Part shown: positions 10,906 through 23,051 of the stretch, piece by piece
Layout: each line of letters starts with the position of its first letter
Position numbering within the stretch: the stretch's first letter is position 1
Assembly: GCA_020631735.1 (NCBI GenBank)
Contig: CM036160.1
Span: 1,596,407-1,660,406, forward strand
Source: Saccharum officinarum
Lineage: Eukaryota; Streptophyta; Magnoliopsida; Poales; Poaceae
Reading direction: 5' to 3'
Length of the DNA stretch: 64,000 bases
Notes under the pieces: generated by a model
Databases searched by the model: none
What the model saw: only the letters and a program-made list of their open reading frames with translations
Told to the model about the DNA's origin: nothing
Translations under genes and position numbers: made by a program

Positions 10906-11912
10906 TAGTACCGGTGTGTCAACTAAGGCAGGGGCATTTGTGGCAACTGCAAAAATCAGACGCATGCAAGAATGCTGAACGTACTCAGGGACAGCCAAAT
11001 CGAAACGCCCACAAATCATCCAAACCACCAACCAGAAGGAGTCATCTGGAGACAAAGATGGGGAGACTTTGCTTGGACTGGGAGGGAAAGAAAAGGTATC
11101 ACCTTGTAGGATTTGCCTCCAGACACCTCGAACCGCAGTGCACCGAACTCTGACATGGCTGTGACCGTTGCCGCCGGCGTGTTCGGCCCCTGTGCATGCG
11201 CCACCGCTGTAGAATCCAGCGCCGCCGGCCAGGGAAAAGCCATGACCGTTGCCGAGACTTGTTGTAGAACTCCGACGTGGCTGTGACCGTTGCCGCACGC
11301 GTGCTCCTTGGCCTGACGGACTACCCATGGACGTGAACTTCTTCAGCGATCGGCCGAGGGGCCAGGGCAGGGCGGAATCACGTTGCCAGCGTAGGGGCCG
11401 ACGGATGGAGACGTGGAGTGGAACTGCATGGGTCCAGCGACGTCTGTACGGCGCCGGTGCGGGCGGTGGCGACGACGGCGATCTTCCAGTGCGCGACAAG
11501 TCACGATGAGGACGGGTGGTTCTGCAGCGGTTTCCTGTCCGTGCCCTCTACGAGAGGAGGGGATCGGTTCGTGAACAGGGTAGCGAGGCGGAACGAGCGG
11601 GGGAAGGGAAATATAGTTGGGTGCGAACGGACGGGAGTGAGGTGAGAGGGGCCGAAACGACGGGAACACGCGTGCGGGATCGGCTAGCGGCATAGGTACG
11701 CAGCGAAACACGCTGTCAAAGTTTCAAAAACATAAGTAAGGTCCCACCGGGATTATCGTTGGATGGAAAATTTGATGGATGAGATCAGGTTGGATGCTCT
11801 CCAATTATTATGCTCTTTTATAGAGTGAGTAGAATAGAATACAAGATGACCACTCTCCAAATAGCAGCTTTAGGATTGCATCTACGTTCTTAGCATCACA
11901 GGCATGAAATAG
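10906..11912. other. GC-rich block, gene not resolved
   Basis: From about 11100 to 11700 GC content rises sharply with long overlapping frames on both strands (minus 10729-11499, 256 codons). The predicted proteins are rich in Arg, Pro, Ser and Gly with no domain I recognise. It could be a first exon, a captured gene piece or a GC-rich transposon segment. No start or splice evidence decides this. Confidence 0.35.
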
Positions 11913-12049
11913 ATACATTTTTACCACTTTGGCTCGCGTGGCACGCCAGCTCGGCCGTCCAGCGTGGCAGGCAAAGAGAAAAAGACCTCCCCTGCCCCTG
12001 GGCTTTCATTTCTACGTCGTGCGGACAATGAATACATTTTTACCACTTT
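11913..12049 (+). repeat. 20-bp direct repeat pair
   Basis: atacatttttaccactttgg occurs at about 11913-11932 and again at 12030-12049, with a GC-richer spacer between. It may mark the edge of the Mutator-like element to the right. Confidence 0.6.
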
Positions 12050-12231
12050 GGACAATGCAACCATCATACATGAACCAAATCATTGCGTCAAGACACCAAT
12101 AATATGGGCAAACACATGTACAAGAAGAATACATAACAATTCATTAACCAAATCATTTTTCATTTATTGCATCAACACACAGTCATCATACATTAACTAG
12201 ATGAAAGACATAAGTGCTGGCATAAGGGACA

Positions 12232-12318
12232 TAAGTTGAGCCCACATACATGGTTCTGGACATACAATAGTGGTTCTGGGACACCCACATACATAGTTCT
12301 GGGCACACAATAGTGGTG
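12232..12318 (+). repeat. Two-unit imperfect tandem repeat
   Basis: Units of about 43 bp beginning cccacatacatggttctgg, each containing cacaatagtgg. Non-coding, on the 3' side of the Mutator-like transposase. Confidence 0.55.
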
Positions 12319-12889
12319 GTGACGACATACAGTACATGTTCTGGCCAACCTAGGGCAATACGCAGTAGGCACTCAAAAGTTACAAGTTTGTTCATTTTAC
12401 AACCAAAATAAATTTGTCTTGCTGGCAGCTGCAGTCACTTCTTTCCATTCTTTGCTGGAGTCTTCTTCTTCTTTGTTACGAGGAGCTTCCTCTTTGGAGT
12501 CATCTTTTTAGTAGGTGGTACAAGCGATGTTGTTGCTGTTTCATCAACCCCATCGACAACTTGCAGGTCCCAACAAAGACTCCTGACCAAAAATATGGAA
12601 GACATATTGTCATATTCGCAACAACAAGCATGCCAATAGCATAGAAGGGAATAAAATTTGATATATAAATAGATCTAATTTTCATATATAATTTGTGAAT
12701 AAGCAAAGCCGTCGCCGTCAATTAAGTGTCGTGTTCAGTATTTAAGTTTGAACATAATAATTAGTAAAGGCCACACATGCATCTGTAATGAAACTTGGCT
12801 CTTTGGCTTGTGATAAAAAAATATGGAAGACATATTTTATATTGGCAACAGTAAGTTTCGGCCAAGCATTTATTTCCAAGTAGGGCATA

Positions 12890-15850
12890 CCTTCTAGCTA
12901 TACATGATGGTGGTGCATCCTCAATCTCAAGTGCAGGTATGACTTGTCTCTCTGCAGCTACTGCAACTTCTGCTGCTGCTGTAGCCTTGGCTGCAGCGTC
13001 CTCAGCCTCCCTTGCTACCTTAGCTGTTGCTTCTCTAGCCGGTGCTAACCTTGTTCTTGGTGTATCTCCTCCACTAGGGGTAGGGTCTGTCTTAGCCTTC
13101 TTCCTTCTAGGTTTAGGTGCTGATTTTTTTGTTCTTTTCCTGCAATGCATTTGCTAGGGCCAATGCTTAACACTTATAACTAAATATAATAGTATGGTAT
13201 GAAATTACCTTTTCTGGTACCAGTCAGTGCACACCTCCAGCTTCCCCTTCTATGACCATATTCACTACATGCAGGACATCTGACCTGTCTTGTTGCTTTT
13301 CCACTTCTCTCAGAAGGAGCAAGATGCCTTTCTTCTTCTGTCTGCCTGGCTCTCTCTTCTTCATATTTGGTGGGAACAACTTGAATCCTTTGTCCACCTG
13401 TGGCCACTGTGTTCTATCTGTTATGCTGGGAATGATCCCATTGTATGCAGCCTGGAACTTCTGAACTAAGTAGTAGTTGTTCACATACATGCTCATATTG
13501 GGTTGCCTCTGGGTTGTGATTAGAGCCAATGCATGAGGGCAAGGCTTTCCAGTCACTTGCCACTCTCTACAAGTACAAATATGTTGGTTTGGATACACAA
13601 CATGCCTTCTAACCTCCTCAGCTTTGTAGATCTCAGTCACTTCTGCTTCCTCTTGGTAACCTTTAGTTACTTTCAGATGGTCTAAACCCTAGAAGCTGCA
13701 TTGAGCTGATGGATAACTGCAGGTAGAATTCCAGGAGACAAAGCATTAGCTATTTCCCTCCTCTTTGCAAAAAGAATGAGTGTCTTCTCCCTAATTGCAT
13801 CAGCCAAACAGTGAATAGGCAGATCCTTATGCTCCTTGATCCAAGCATTCCAAGTCTCAGCTAGATTACTGTTGATGTAATCACATTTTATTTTTGTACT
13901 GAACTTGCTCCTAGCCTAGAGTAGGTTGTGATGTTGTTTGAGCCAATCAACCACATCAGGGCTAGCTTCTATTACCTTGTCAAAGAACCACTTGAACTTG
14001 TGTGGTGTATATGCTCTAGCAGCAGGCCACATGTTCTTGGCATAAACATCTCCATGGTAATATTTCTTCATGTTTTCCATCAAATACCTAAAGCACTCCC
14101 TCTGTTCATAGTTTGGGAAAACCTTGGCAACTGCAGCTTCAAGGCCCTTGCAAGCATCAATGCAAATAGCTAAGTTCTCCATACGACCTATTGCCTTGCT
14201 CAGTTGCTCCATAAACCATGTCCAATTTTCCTTAGTCTCAGAGTCAAAAAGTCCAAAAGCCAAGGGGTACATCCAGTTATGTCCATCCAAAGCTTGAGCT
14301 GCTGGCAGATGTCCATTCCAAAGTCCATTCAATGTTGTTGAGTCTATACTGATATAGGGTCTGCAACCATTTCTGAAATCATCAATTTGTGCCTTGAAAC
14401 AGCAGAAAAACCTCTTAAAATGAACCTTGTCATCCATAGTCTCAGTGTATATCTCTAATATACTACCAGGTGATCTCATCTCAACCTTTGCCTTAAATCT
14501 GTACAACCAATCAAATGAATCATCCCATTTACCAAACATTTTGTCACATGCCCTTTGTTTACCATACACTACAGTCTGCTAGTTGATGTCAATGTTGTAC
14601 TTGTCCTCGAGGGCTTCCTGTAATGCCTTGACACCCATGCTGAGTTTTTTCTTTAAAAATGGTATAGCCATCTCTGCCACCAAAGCCTGAGAAGCCATTA
14701 TACACCAGAGACTCTAGATCTAGAAGCACAAGTGTGAGTGCCTTCATTTATCTGCACCTGCAAAATGACAAAAAAATCCTGCATAAGTGAAAAATGGTTG
14801 AAGAATACATAGGTAAAAAATGATAGAAGAAGAATGCATAAGTAAAAAATGACAAAAATAGGCTACATAAGTGAAAGATAATTGAAACAAGAAATTGTAC
14901 CCTGACACTCCCATCATGTTGTGTCCTAGCTCTAAGAACCCAAGGGCATCCAAGAGCAGCACAGTGTACCCTGTATCTTTTCTTGTCGGAATGAGCAGTA
15001 CCAAGTTCAATCTTCCTTACTATGGCATGCCGCTTGACTGCTAGCCTTAGATCCTGCATGCTGGGGTAAGAAATTCCCACAGATAAATTAGGATTATCCT
15101 TGTCCCAATGGAACACTGGCTCCTCTGGTACATTGTCATCCACAGGAACAATAGCTTCATTCATTTCCTGCTGCATTGTAGCTGTCATTGCAGGGATAGG
15201 TATTGCTTCCCTTGCTGCATCGTCTGCACTCTGATCTGCTGCCCAAAATCCCATTGCCTCATATACTTTGTGCTCATCTACCGCTGCAGTAGCATCACCA
15301 TCATCTTTTTCATCTTGGTGTATGATGAGATTGGCCCAATCAACTGGCTCTGGTATATTAGAAGGCACAGATGGAGGTGGCGAAGTACATGTATCACCTG
15401 TGCCCTCTGCATTCTCAAAAAAAATAAAACCACTGCCTGCTACATTTCCAGGAATTCCACTGCCTTCACCAGTAGTCACACCAGATGCACATCTACGAGA
15501 AGAACTAGCATCACCAGATATTGCATGTTTACTGACAACATCAACTATAAGTACATCAACCCTTTCTCTCTAGCTATCCTTTACCATTTGCTGAAAATGT
15601 TCATCCCTTCTCACTTCCATTTAGAGAGCCAGTGTCAGTGTCGACTACCCACATTGATAGTGTTTGTGATGGTCCCATATGATTTTTGTGGAAATGTCAT
15701 CATGAAATTTCTCAATAGTATATTGCCTAGTTATGTCCAGCCACAACTCATGCTCTTGCTTAGCCATTTCTATCCCATACTCAACATCAGCGACATAATT
15801 ACCAACTTTAACAACTAATCTAAACGTGTTGCCTAGATCAATCCTGACAT
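12890..15850 (-). pseudogene. Decayed Mutator-like (MULE) transposase
   Basis: Blocks appear in the correct minus-strand order. An N-terminal block (about 15850-15650) is followed by a Pro/Ser-rich linker. A MuDR DNA-binding-type segment with RYRVHCAALGCPWVLRA follows (about 15080-14900). The DDE transposase core lies at 14569-13916, with YISIDSTTLNG, NWTWFMEQL and AICIDACKGLEAA. A SWIM zinc finger (CTCREWQVTGKPCPHA) is near 13560 and a CCHC knuckle (CPACSEYGHRRGSWRC) near 13240. A basic Ala-rich tail (13150-12900) ends the series. Lesions seen: a frame change near 14700, an in-frame TAG at about 14578-14580, a TAG closing the core at 13916 and a frame change before the knuckle. An intron probably lies at 14900-14757. 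It is a non-functional copy. Possible element ends near 11990 and 16500 are only weakly similar. Confidence 0.85.
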
Positions 15851-16526
15851 AATGCATCAACAAGAAATAAATCAATGAGTTAGAGTACATGCTGCAGAAG
15901 ATATATTATCTTAATGAGAAGATATATATATATTAGTTTTCACTATGAACCTACTAGTTCCAATCCAATGAGCCAATCTGCAGCTCAATGTCAAACCCAA
16001 CCATCCAAAAGCTAGCATCTATACCTCCAAAATCAATTGAAATAGAGGCTGCTGCTCTCACACCCTCACTGCTCCACACCAATCAGATGCTAATTTTCTT
16101 ATTTTTTATAGAAAATCAATGAGAGAGACTGATTCAACTTACCAAATGGGACAGCCACTCCAATCCATTATTTCAAGAACTGATACATCAACTACCTAGG
16201 AAGGATGAGAATGGCAAAAAACCAAATCAAATCGTCGAACCCTAACCCTAGCCCCAACATCAAAGTGAAACCACGGAGCAAAGAGGGCTGCGTAGGCACA
16301 TACCTTCACTCCAACGATGAAGTGCTTGGGGAGGACATGGCTGGCTTGTGGTTAGGGGCGGCGTTGGGCGCGGCGGCTTTGCCTGGGGGCGTGTGCGGCA
16401 GCCTCCCCTAGCGAGTGTCGTGGAGCAGGAGTGGGAGGGGAAAGGGGAGGGCGATAGTCAGAGTGGGGCCGGGGCGGTACTGTCCTGTGCACCGTGGGGA
16501 AGGAAACAAACAGGAGGGGGAAGGGC
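15851..16526. other. 5' part of the Mutator-like element, up to the gap
   Basis: AT-rich, then GC-rich towards the N run. No coding exon recognised. It probably holds the leader and the outer end of the transposon, the latter possibly lost in the gap. Confidence 0.35.
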
Positions 16527-16626
16527 NNNNNNNNNNNNNNNNNNNNNNNNNNNNNNNNNNNNNNNNNNNNNNNNNNNNNNNNNNNNNNNNNNNNNNNNNN
16601 NNNNNNNNNNNNNNNNNNNNNNNNNN
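16527..16626. other. Assembly gap (100 N)
   Basis: Exactly 100 N, so a placeholder of unknown true length. Confidence 0.98.
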
Positions 16627-16674
16627 GGGTGAGCCGGCGAGCGTGAAACATCTCTTTTAAAATCATGTTTTCTT

Positions 16675-16986
16675 GTGAACTGAGCGTAGTTTAGCTAGTT
16701 GGGTTTCTTTTGGTGGAACCTGTCCACCGGGTTCAAGTCTCCGATTGACACGGGTGTTCGCATTTTCTGGATTTATTCTAGGATTTATCGGGCTATGCTT
16801 TTAGTGGTAGTACTCCCGTCGACCAGTGAGGTGCCTCTGGTGACTTCGTTAATCTCGAGATTTGCCAGTCCAACTCGGTTCTTTGGAGGTGCTCATAGGG
16901 ATAGGGTGTACGTGCGTGCGTTATAGGGGTGAGTGTGCGCTCGTGTGTGAGCGTCTGCGCATATGTAACTGGGTCTCGCAAAAAAA
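16675..16986 (+). mobile_element. Full-length tRNA-derived SINE with target duplication
   Basis: Flanked by the direct repeat aatcatgttttctt (16661-16674 and 16987-17000). Near the 5' end lie a pol III A-box-like tagtttagctagttgg (16687-16702) and a B-box-like ggttcaagtctcc (16730-16742), the internal promoter of tRNA-derived SINEs. The body ends in ctgggtctcgc followed by an A run. Non-coding and mobilised in trans by a LINE, which is established for the class. Confidence 0.85.
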
Positions 16987-17281
16987 AATCATGTTTTCTT
17001 TTTACCTCACATCCAAATTTTGTTTATTCCACTACCTCAGCAAAAAATGAAATGAGGTGACGCAAATTATCCAACTCCCTTGGTCCAAAAAAAAAAGTCC
17101 AACCTTTGTATGAATCAATCAACCAATTTCAAGTTTCACTAGATTCATAAAAAAAGTATCAACATCAATATATCCATTTATTTTTACTCGAAAAATATAC
17201 TATTATGTATATATTTGATTAAATTTAAAATTGGTTGACTCTCAAAAAAAGAAGACAGGAAGTACCTAGAGCTCATAACTA

Positions 17282-17489
17282 CTCCTTCAGTCCCAGTGTC
17301 ATATTTTAGTATCTTAAGTTTGACCAATTATAGATAAAAAAATATTAATATTTATGATATCAAATAAATACCATTAGACTAATATGAAATTTATTTTCAT
17401 AATAATTTATTTGGAGCCATAAATGCGAATTCCATTCACTGTAAACTTGGTTAAACATGAACTATTTTAGCTGGCACGCAACGAGGGAG
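17282..17489. mobile_element. Stowaway-type MITE
   Basis: Left end ctccttcagtcccagtg, right end in reverse complement ctccctcgttgcgtgcc, flanked by TA at 17280-17281 and 17490-17491. The inside is AT-rich. Length about 208 bp. Confidence 0.7.
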
Positions 17490-17690
17490 TACCATCATAG
17501 GTCACAGGTGTTAGAGGACTCCAAATCGACAATTATTACCAGTCAAATCAAATAAATAAAACACAAAGTTTACAGGGCACGATCATGTATTGCTGACAAG
17601 TACATGAAACAACAAAAAACAAACCCGATGATTATCTAATCTCCTTCCGGAGCCTATTGTACGGTTAAATATAAGTTATACAAGATAGAT

Positions 17691-19212
17691 TCAGCTTTTC
17701 AGGCGCAGTGGGGGTGGCACTGCGATCTGAGTTTCCTTCCCTCTCTGAATCCAGTCCAGGATCAAGCATCGCAGCCGGACAGGAGCATGTGCAACCCACG
17801 AATTGAGGAAGCAAGCCACCTTGTGATTCCAGCTCCCCAGCACCTGCACCTGATCTTGTTCCACCTGCAGCTTCCTTTTCCTACTACCTGCCCTAGAAGT
17901 TACCCCTGGTGCTGCACATAGTGGCATCTCATGCATCCTTGGCTTCTCGAACTCAATGTACTCAGTGCCATGCCTAGACTTCCAAAGCATTTGGCAGGCC
18001 GTTGCTTTGGGGTTCCGGTAGAAGTAATCTGTTGCCTTTGGCAGCATGATCTCATTCAGCTGGTCCAAGGTAATGTCAGTATGCAAACAGCGCTGCTCTT
18101 CGCCACAGACCGTCACTACCGCAGAATTCTTTTCTTCAGGAAGCCTGTGTTTTGAGGAACCATGGGGGGTAAAGAGGAGCCCAGCTTTCAGATATGGAGA
18201 GTAATCCTGCGTAGAACTTCTGCGTTGAGATGGCGAGGTTGTGGTCTGATGCTTGTAGTTGTGTTCGGATACCGGGACCAATGCAACGAGGCTTATTATT
18301 CTGCAGAGCTTGTTGCTTCTTGCAACACATTGGATCTGGACGAAACCATTGGGTGCAGAAGCTATGGAGATTGTCCCAGTGTTTCCTGTGCCATAGATCA
18401 ACATATGGTACCCATGAGAAGTCCTGTGTAGGTAGTTGAGTAAGTTCTTTCTTGATGGTTTCAATTATAGGCTGGAAACAAGGAGGAAAGAGCTGCAAGC
18501 AGTTCACTACGGTACCAACTACGTCTGTGCTTTCTGATATCTGCAGCATTGCACCAAGAAAGAAGTTATTCTCCGGTGCATTATCATCTTTGTGGATGAA
18601 TTTCAGGCAGACTTCTATTCCATGGTCTGGAGTGATGGAAGGGACCAGCCACAGCAGGTAAGAAGGATACTCATTTCCCCAAACAATCTTGTGCTGTAGC
18701 TCCATGCCTGCAAAGAGGTTCCTGATAAGAGACTTGAATGGCATGTGACAGCGTGGCATGCCACCGACCTCCACATATCTCAGAAATTCACTGGCTCCAT
18801 CTGCAAGCCACACAAACCTTTGAACCATGGATCTGCTTGGCTCATTTTTGTCGCCGAAGGCTGAGAAAATGAATGACTTGGTAGCATGTGCGATCCGGTT
18901 ATGGAGGGAGGAGTTCATCAGCTCTTGTTCCACCCGCTGGTCTTCTTGGATCCTCTGCTTGCATTTGTGCAGTGTGTCGCCACACTCTTGAGCAACACGC
19001 TTCAGCTTTTTACGCCAGCGCAACATGGATGCATCAGTGATCTGCCACTTGTCAGATGTGTCAAGTGCAGCCTCCAGCCTGATGTGTGCCATCTCTAGCC
19101 TCTCAAAGTTTCTGTTTGCATCATTTGAGTCCGCATACCTCTGAACCAGACCAGATAGGATTTGGCTAACTGTCTCCTGGGCAACCACTGAACTGACCAT
19201 CTCTGCCGCCAT
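17691..19212 (-). pseudogene. Rx-N-like protein without NB-ARC, copy A (one frameshift)
   Basis: Starts MAAEMVSSVVAQETVSQIL at 19212, a helical N-terminus like the Rx-N/coiled-coil domain of plant resistance proteins (ERLEMAHIRLEAAL, then a W-R-K-K-L helix). The remaining 350 or so residues match no NB-ARC or LRR motif. They align along their full length with copy C at 31100-32647: RCHMPF, ENNFFLGAMLQISESTDVVG, WVPYVD, QWFRPDPMCC, then ITLDQLNEIMLPKATDYF and WKSRHGTEYIEFE. The first frame runs 19212 to about 18295. Homology then continues in the next frame to the stop at 17691. One extra base in an AATAATAAG stretch near 18295 explains this. Total length equals about 507 codons. Function is unknown. 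A sequencing error instead of a true lesion is possible. Confidence 0.8.
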
Positions 19213-19796
19213 TAGGACTCAAGAATGTGTAGCACTCGTTCCCTGTTCAGGAGAAAGAAATACGAAACATTATCAGACATATGAACCTTCTATTTGTTTT
19301 GTGAAAAGGATATATGAACTTTTTACCACAAGCAAAAATTTAGCCAACTGCATGAAAGCTGTGGGAGTTAATTATAGCCTGTTTATTATAGAGTGGTATT
19401 CTGGATGATAAATGCAACTGTGATGTTAGATAAAAATATATTAAGAAGACAGAGACATCCACAAGTTAGACAGGCTATGAACATGGAGGAGACAGATGGT
19501 ATGAATGATAGAGAGGGGTGTCGAGGAATTGATCTCCACACATAAATGAAGAGTTCAGTGATGTCCCAATTCCGAGTGGAAAGTTAAAGTAAAGGGAATA
19601 TGCAAGTCAATAGAGGAATCAGAATATCAGATACTGCCTAGTGCAGAGAATAGTAAAATGCATTAACGGTCAGAAACTTTTCTCATAGTTGTGGTACGTC
19701 CTTGTCATCAAACTTTTAAAATGTATTTTTAAGTCCCCACGACAAACTTATTTATGGATTTGTTAACCCATTTGGTTCTCAGTAGATGCGAATCTC
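19213..19796. other. Upstream flank of copy A
   Basis: The first 60 bases (ccattaggactcaag ... ccctgttcagga) resemble the same position upstream of copies B and C. The rest is AT-rich without recognisable features. Confidence 0.45.
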
Positions 19797-19922
19797 ACAC
19801 ATGCATAGTTTTTGAGGCTGTGGCGTCATATATATGGCGCTGGGGATATGCTTAGACGCCTAGAACATTGTGGTGTCGTCCTATGACATGTAGGATATGC
19901 CTCAAAAACCATGGACACGTGG
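19797..19922. repeat. Inverted-repeat element, possible MITE
   Basis: catgcatagtttttgaggc at the left pairs with gcctcaaaaaccatggacacg at the right, about 125 bp apart. No clear target duplication. Confidence 0.45.
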
Positions 19923-20981
19923 GGCCACTAAGCCCGTTATCCAAACAGCAGCTTATACATTTATATACTATAATAACAGTAACTCAACACATTTTATTTT
20001 GGAAATAGTTGAGATTTGTAAAACAAGTAATAGAGGTACGTTTGGTAACTGGTCCTATGCACAATAGTAATATGATAATCGCCTAAACAAATTAAGGCAT
20101 CGTGAATCATGTCTAGGCAGTTACCAAGGTCATCAAGATACAACAATCAAGAGGTGGCTATCCAATCACGTTTTAGCTAGTAAATAAAAATACTTTCTAC
20201 ATATAAAGTCCATTTGTAATGTATCCAGCAATATGGCTTCTATGGTTACGTTTGTGTTTAAAAGATAGGCTATACATAATTAAGTGGATTCTGGTGGACT
20301 TGCCTTCGTCGGTGTCCTTGACGAACTTCGGCTTAGAGTCACACACGCTCCAGGTTTCAATCTGGCCTTCGATATCCTCCTTCTGCTCCTTGATCACTCT
20401 TTCCGTTAAAAAGCGTGCAAAGGTTAAAAAGTGTGCAAACAAAGAAATACAGTACAAACGTAAACACACTCAAAATTAATTTGAATTCCAATGAGCTTCA
20501 AAAATTATGAAACAGGTACTCATGGTCCAAGTTTGAATTTGATATGAATTTAGTGAATCGTAGTTTGGAGGGAGGATATATGAATTTTGGACCTTGGCTG
20601 CACGTGTGGAGCTTTGTGGTGGTTTAGTGCTTTTGGGCTGTGGGTCCGATTGGTGTTCTGGGCTAGGCTAGAGAGAGAAAACAGAGACTGGAGACAGGGT
20701 GGTACGCTGGCTGGTACGAATGGGGGAGAAAGAGAAGGATGTACGTTGTATAAAGTCTTGCATTGGGGTGGGGATGCTCACGGCCACTGCATACCTTGGT
20801 CGTTTTGCAGCTCGGAGGCGGAGCAGATCGGCTGCCCGGCCGCCGGGAGGCCAGACTTTCTTGACCCGACGGTACGGTGTGAGATCGGAGCTGGGCGGCT
20901 CGGCCGGCGCGGTGTTGCATTGGCCGGAGAAGATGGTGTGCGTCGTCGTCAGTGTATATATATATACACAAGTCAGTCAAG
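19923..20981. other. Intergenic, no gene recognised
   Basis: AT-rich to about 20580, then GC-richer with overlapping frames on both strands (20587-21337) lacking any domain. I do not call a gene. Confidence 0.4.
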
Positions 20982-21035
20982 TCAAGAAGACTCGTTCGCA
21001 AAAAAAAAAAAAAAAAAAAAATCAAGAAGACTCGT
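20982..21035 (+). mobile_element. Poly(A)-only retroposition relic with 14-bp target duplication
   Basis: tcaagaagactcgt stands at 20982-20995 and again at 21022-21035. Between them lies only tcgc plus a run of 22 A. This is what an extremely 5'-truncated SINE or LINE insertion leaves. The 'tcgc-A(n)' end equals the 3' end of the SINE at 16675-16986. Confidence 0.7.
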
Positions 21036-21410
21036 GACGGCTTTGTCGCGTCGCCCGGCGATGCATCACGCTCGCTCTCCCCCACCTCTTTCTTCTCCTC
21101 CGACTCCGATCCCCTTTTCCAGGAAAAGTCTTGACGACACGAGCAGACAGGCACAGCCCCAACCGCGTGCATGGATGCCATTGCCACCTCGCTCGCTCGT
21201 CCAAGTCTACTGTCCTGCATACACGAGACCAGATGCACGCAGATGATGCATCTTGCTCTATCTGACATGCATATATAGCCGACAGGCTGATACCGTGTTC
21301 GTGGGATCGTTGGTCGGCTGCAGTACAGGGCGTGCAATTATTTGGACTTGGCCGCCGTCGCGTGCTGGCCACATGCAGCTAAGCATCACTGGATAAAGTG
21401 AAATTTGACC

Positions 21411-21657
21411 CTCGAGGGTCCCATAAAAAATTCGCTATGAGATTAATGCTGCCCAAACTTTTCTAAAATTAACTAGGTTTGTAAAATTTTTTAGCAACAT
21501 TTAAATCTCTAAATAAATTTTATATTGTAAAAATATATTTAATGATTTATTTAATTATACTAATTATGTATCATAAATGTTAATATTTTTTAATAAAGTT
21601 AAAAATGTTTAACTTCTCGGGAAGGAAGAATGACATTTTTTTATGGGACGGATGGAG
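21411..21657. mobile_element. Degenerate Stowaway-like MITE
   Basis: Right end in reverse complement ctccatccgtcccataaaaa. Left end is the diverged ctcgagggtcccataaaaaa. TA follows the right end. The inside is AT-rich with no frame. Confidence 0.5.
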
Positions 21658-22141
21658 TACTCCATAAACGTTTGGAGTATTATTAGATATGTATAGAGTA
21701 AAAATGATGTTATGTCTCTCTCCTGCTATGCACACATCTATACGTGTATCTAAAATAGATATGCATAGGGCATATGTCCTCTTTTGTTTTGTTTTGTTTT
21801 GTTTTTGTGAAAACATCAGGCACATGTTCTTTAGGTCAAATAAATAGTGTCCAACATCGTTGGTGTATGTCGAACCACGATATTCATTTCGCTGCAAATC
21901 TGGTTCCATATCCAAAGCGCTAGCATGTACGCGTCACACGATAATCATTCATTCGGACAACTATTTGAGGATCGATTGGCTTAACCGATTTCAACAGATT
22001 GGCCATGAAAATCTAGAAATGCTTCTTGGGAAGGAGCACGTCTCGGGGCACACTTGGGGCTGTTCTAGATCAGTAAGGACACCTTAATGCCTACAAATTA
22101 ACATCGTTGAGAAACTTGCAAAATAGAATATATAGGGGTTG

Positions 22142-22800
22142 GCCACTACTACAATAATAAGCCTAGGAGACATGGGTGTCCTAGATGGGACACTTGTGAA
22201 ATTACCCACCCAACCCATTGAAAACCCTAACTGCATTCGTCAACCTCGGCGGTAGCTAGCTTTATCTCCTTCACACCGCACCACCTCGTCTCACACTCGG
22301 TCTCCCCACCCTCTCGATACCACACCGCTGCGTCGAGAAACCTACATATCCTAGTCCAAATAATATAACTAGTATAGATACTACTATGACAAAAAAAGTA
22401 AATTCCAAAAAAATACCTGCAAGCCTAACGCCGCTTCGCGGTAGTGCGATGAGGTCACGCTGGGTGCGCGGGCGGCAAGGGCCACCGGTGGCGTTGCCGG
22501 ATCTAGGGCGCTGGTTGCTACAGCAGTGGCGCCGCCACAAACATGAGCAACCGGAGGAGAGAGAGAGAGAGAGAGGAAGATGGAGGACCAATTATTATAG
22601 GGCCTGTGGGCGTTTGGTGGGCCGACAAGACCCTATTGGGTATCTGATGGCCGATAGCTTAGTCGGCCAGACAACGCCCACGTAGAAAGGTAGGCAACTA
22701 ACGTGGCTACCCCAGTCGGCTACCGAGTTACCAATAGGCCCCTGTTGGCCCCTAGGAGCCCCAGTAGGCACCTTGTCGGCTCTCCAATTACCGATAGGCT
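22142..22800. mobile_element. Possible CACTA-like remnant
   Basis: Starts ccactactacaataataagc, a CACTA-type terminus. Further right (22640-22800) are repeated units such as gtcggcta, taccaataggc and taccgataggc, as in sub-terminal arrays. A (GA)n tract lies at about 22556-22577. No transposase and no second terminus found. Confidence 0.35.
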
Positions 22801-23051
22801 ACTATATTTATAATTTTTTAACTACTACCTATAATTGCAATATTTAAAAAAATCAAGAAAGACCGAGATTGGATGAGGAGGCTGTGTGGTTGGACTGAAC
22901 CGTGGGAGGGGCTAAATGCCTGATGTGAACATCTGTTCTCCGAGGAGTAGTGGGCTCGAGCAAAGGAGGAGCTTGAGTGGACAACTGCTGGTTCTCAGTG
23001 CCTCAGCGGTACCTAGGATTTTGCTGATTGCTGCATCAATTGGGTGGTTTG
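22801..23051. other. Short non-coding stretch before the copia LTR
   Basis: No features recognised. Confidence 0.35.

Noticed and set aside
10729..11499. 256-codon minus-strand ORF
   Set aside because: Runs through a MITE and GC-rich sequence, with Arg/Ser/Pro-rich content and no domain.
20587..21337. Long overlapping frames on both strands
   Set aside because: They include the poly(A) insertion (lysine/phenylalanine runs) and show no conserved motif.
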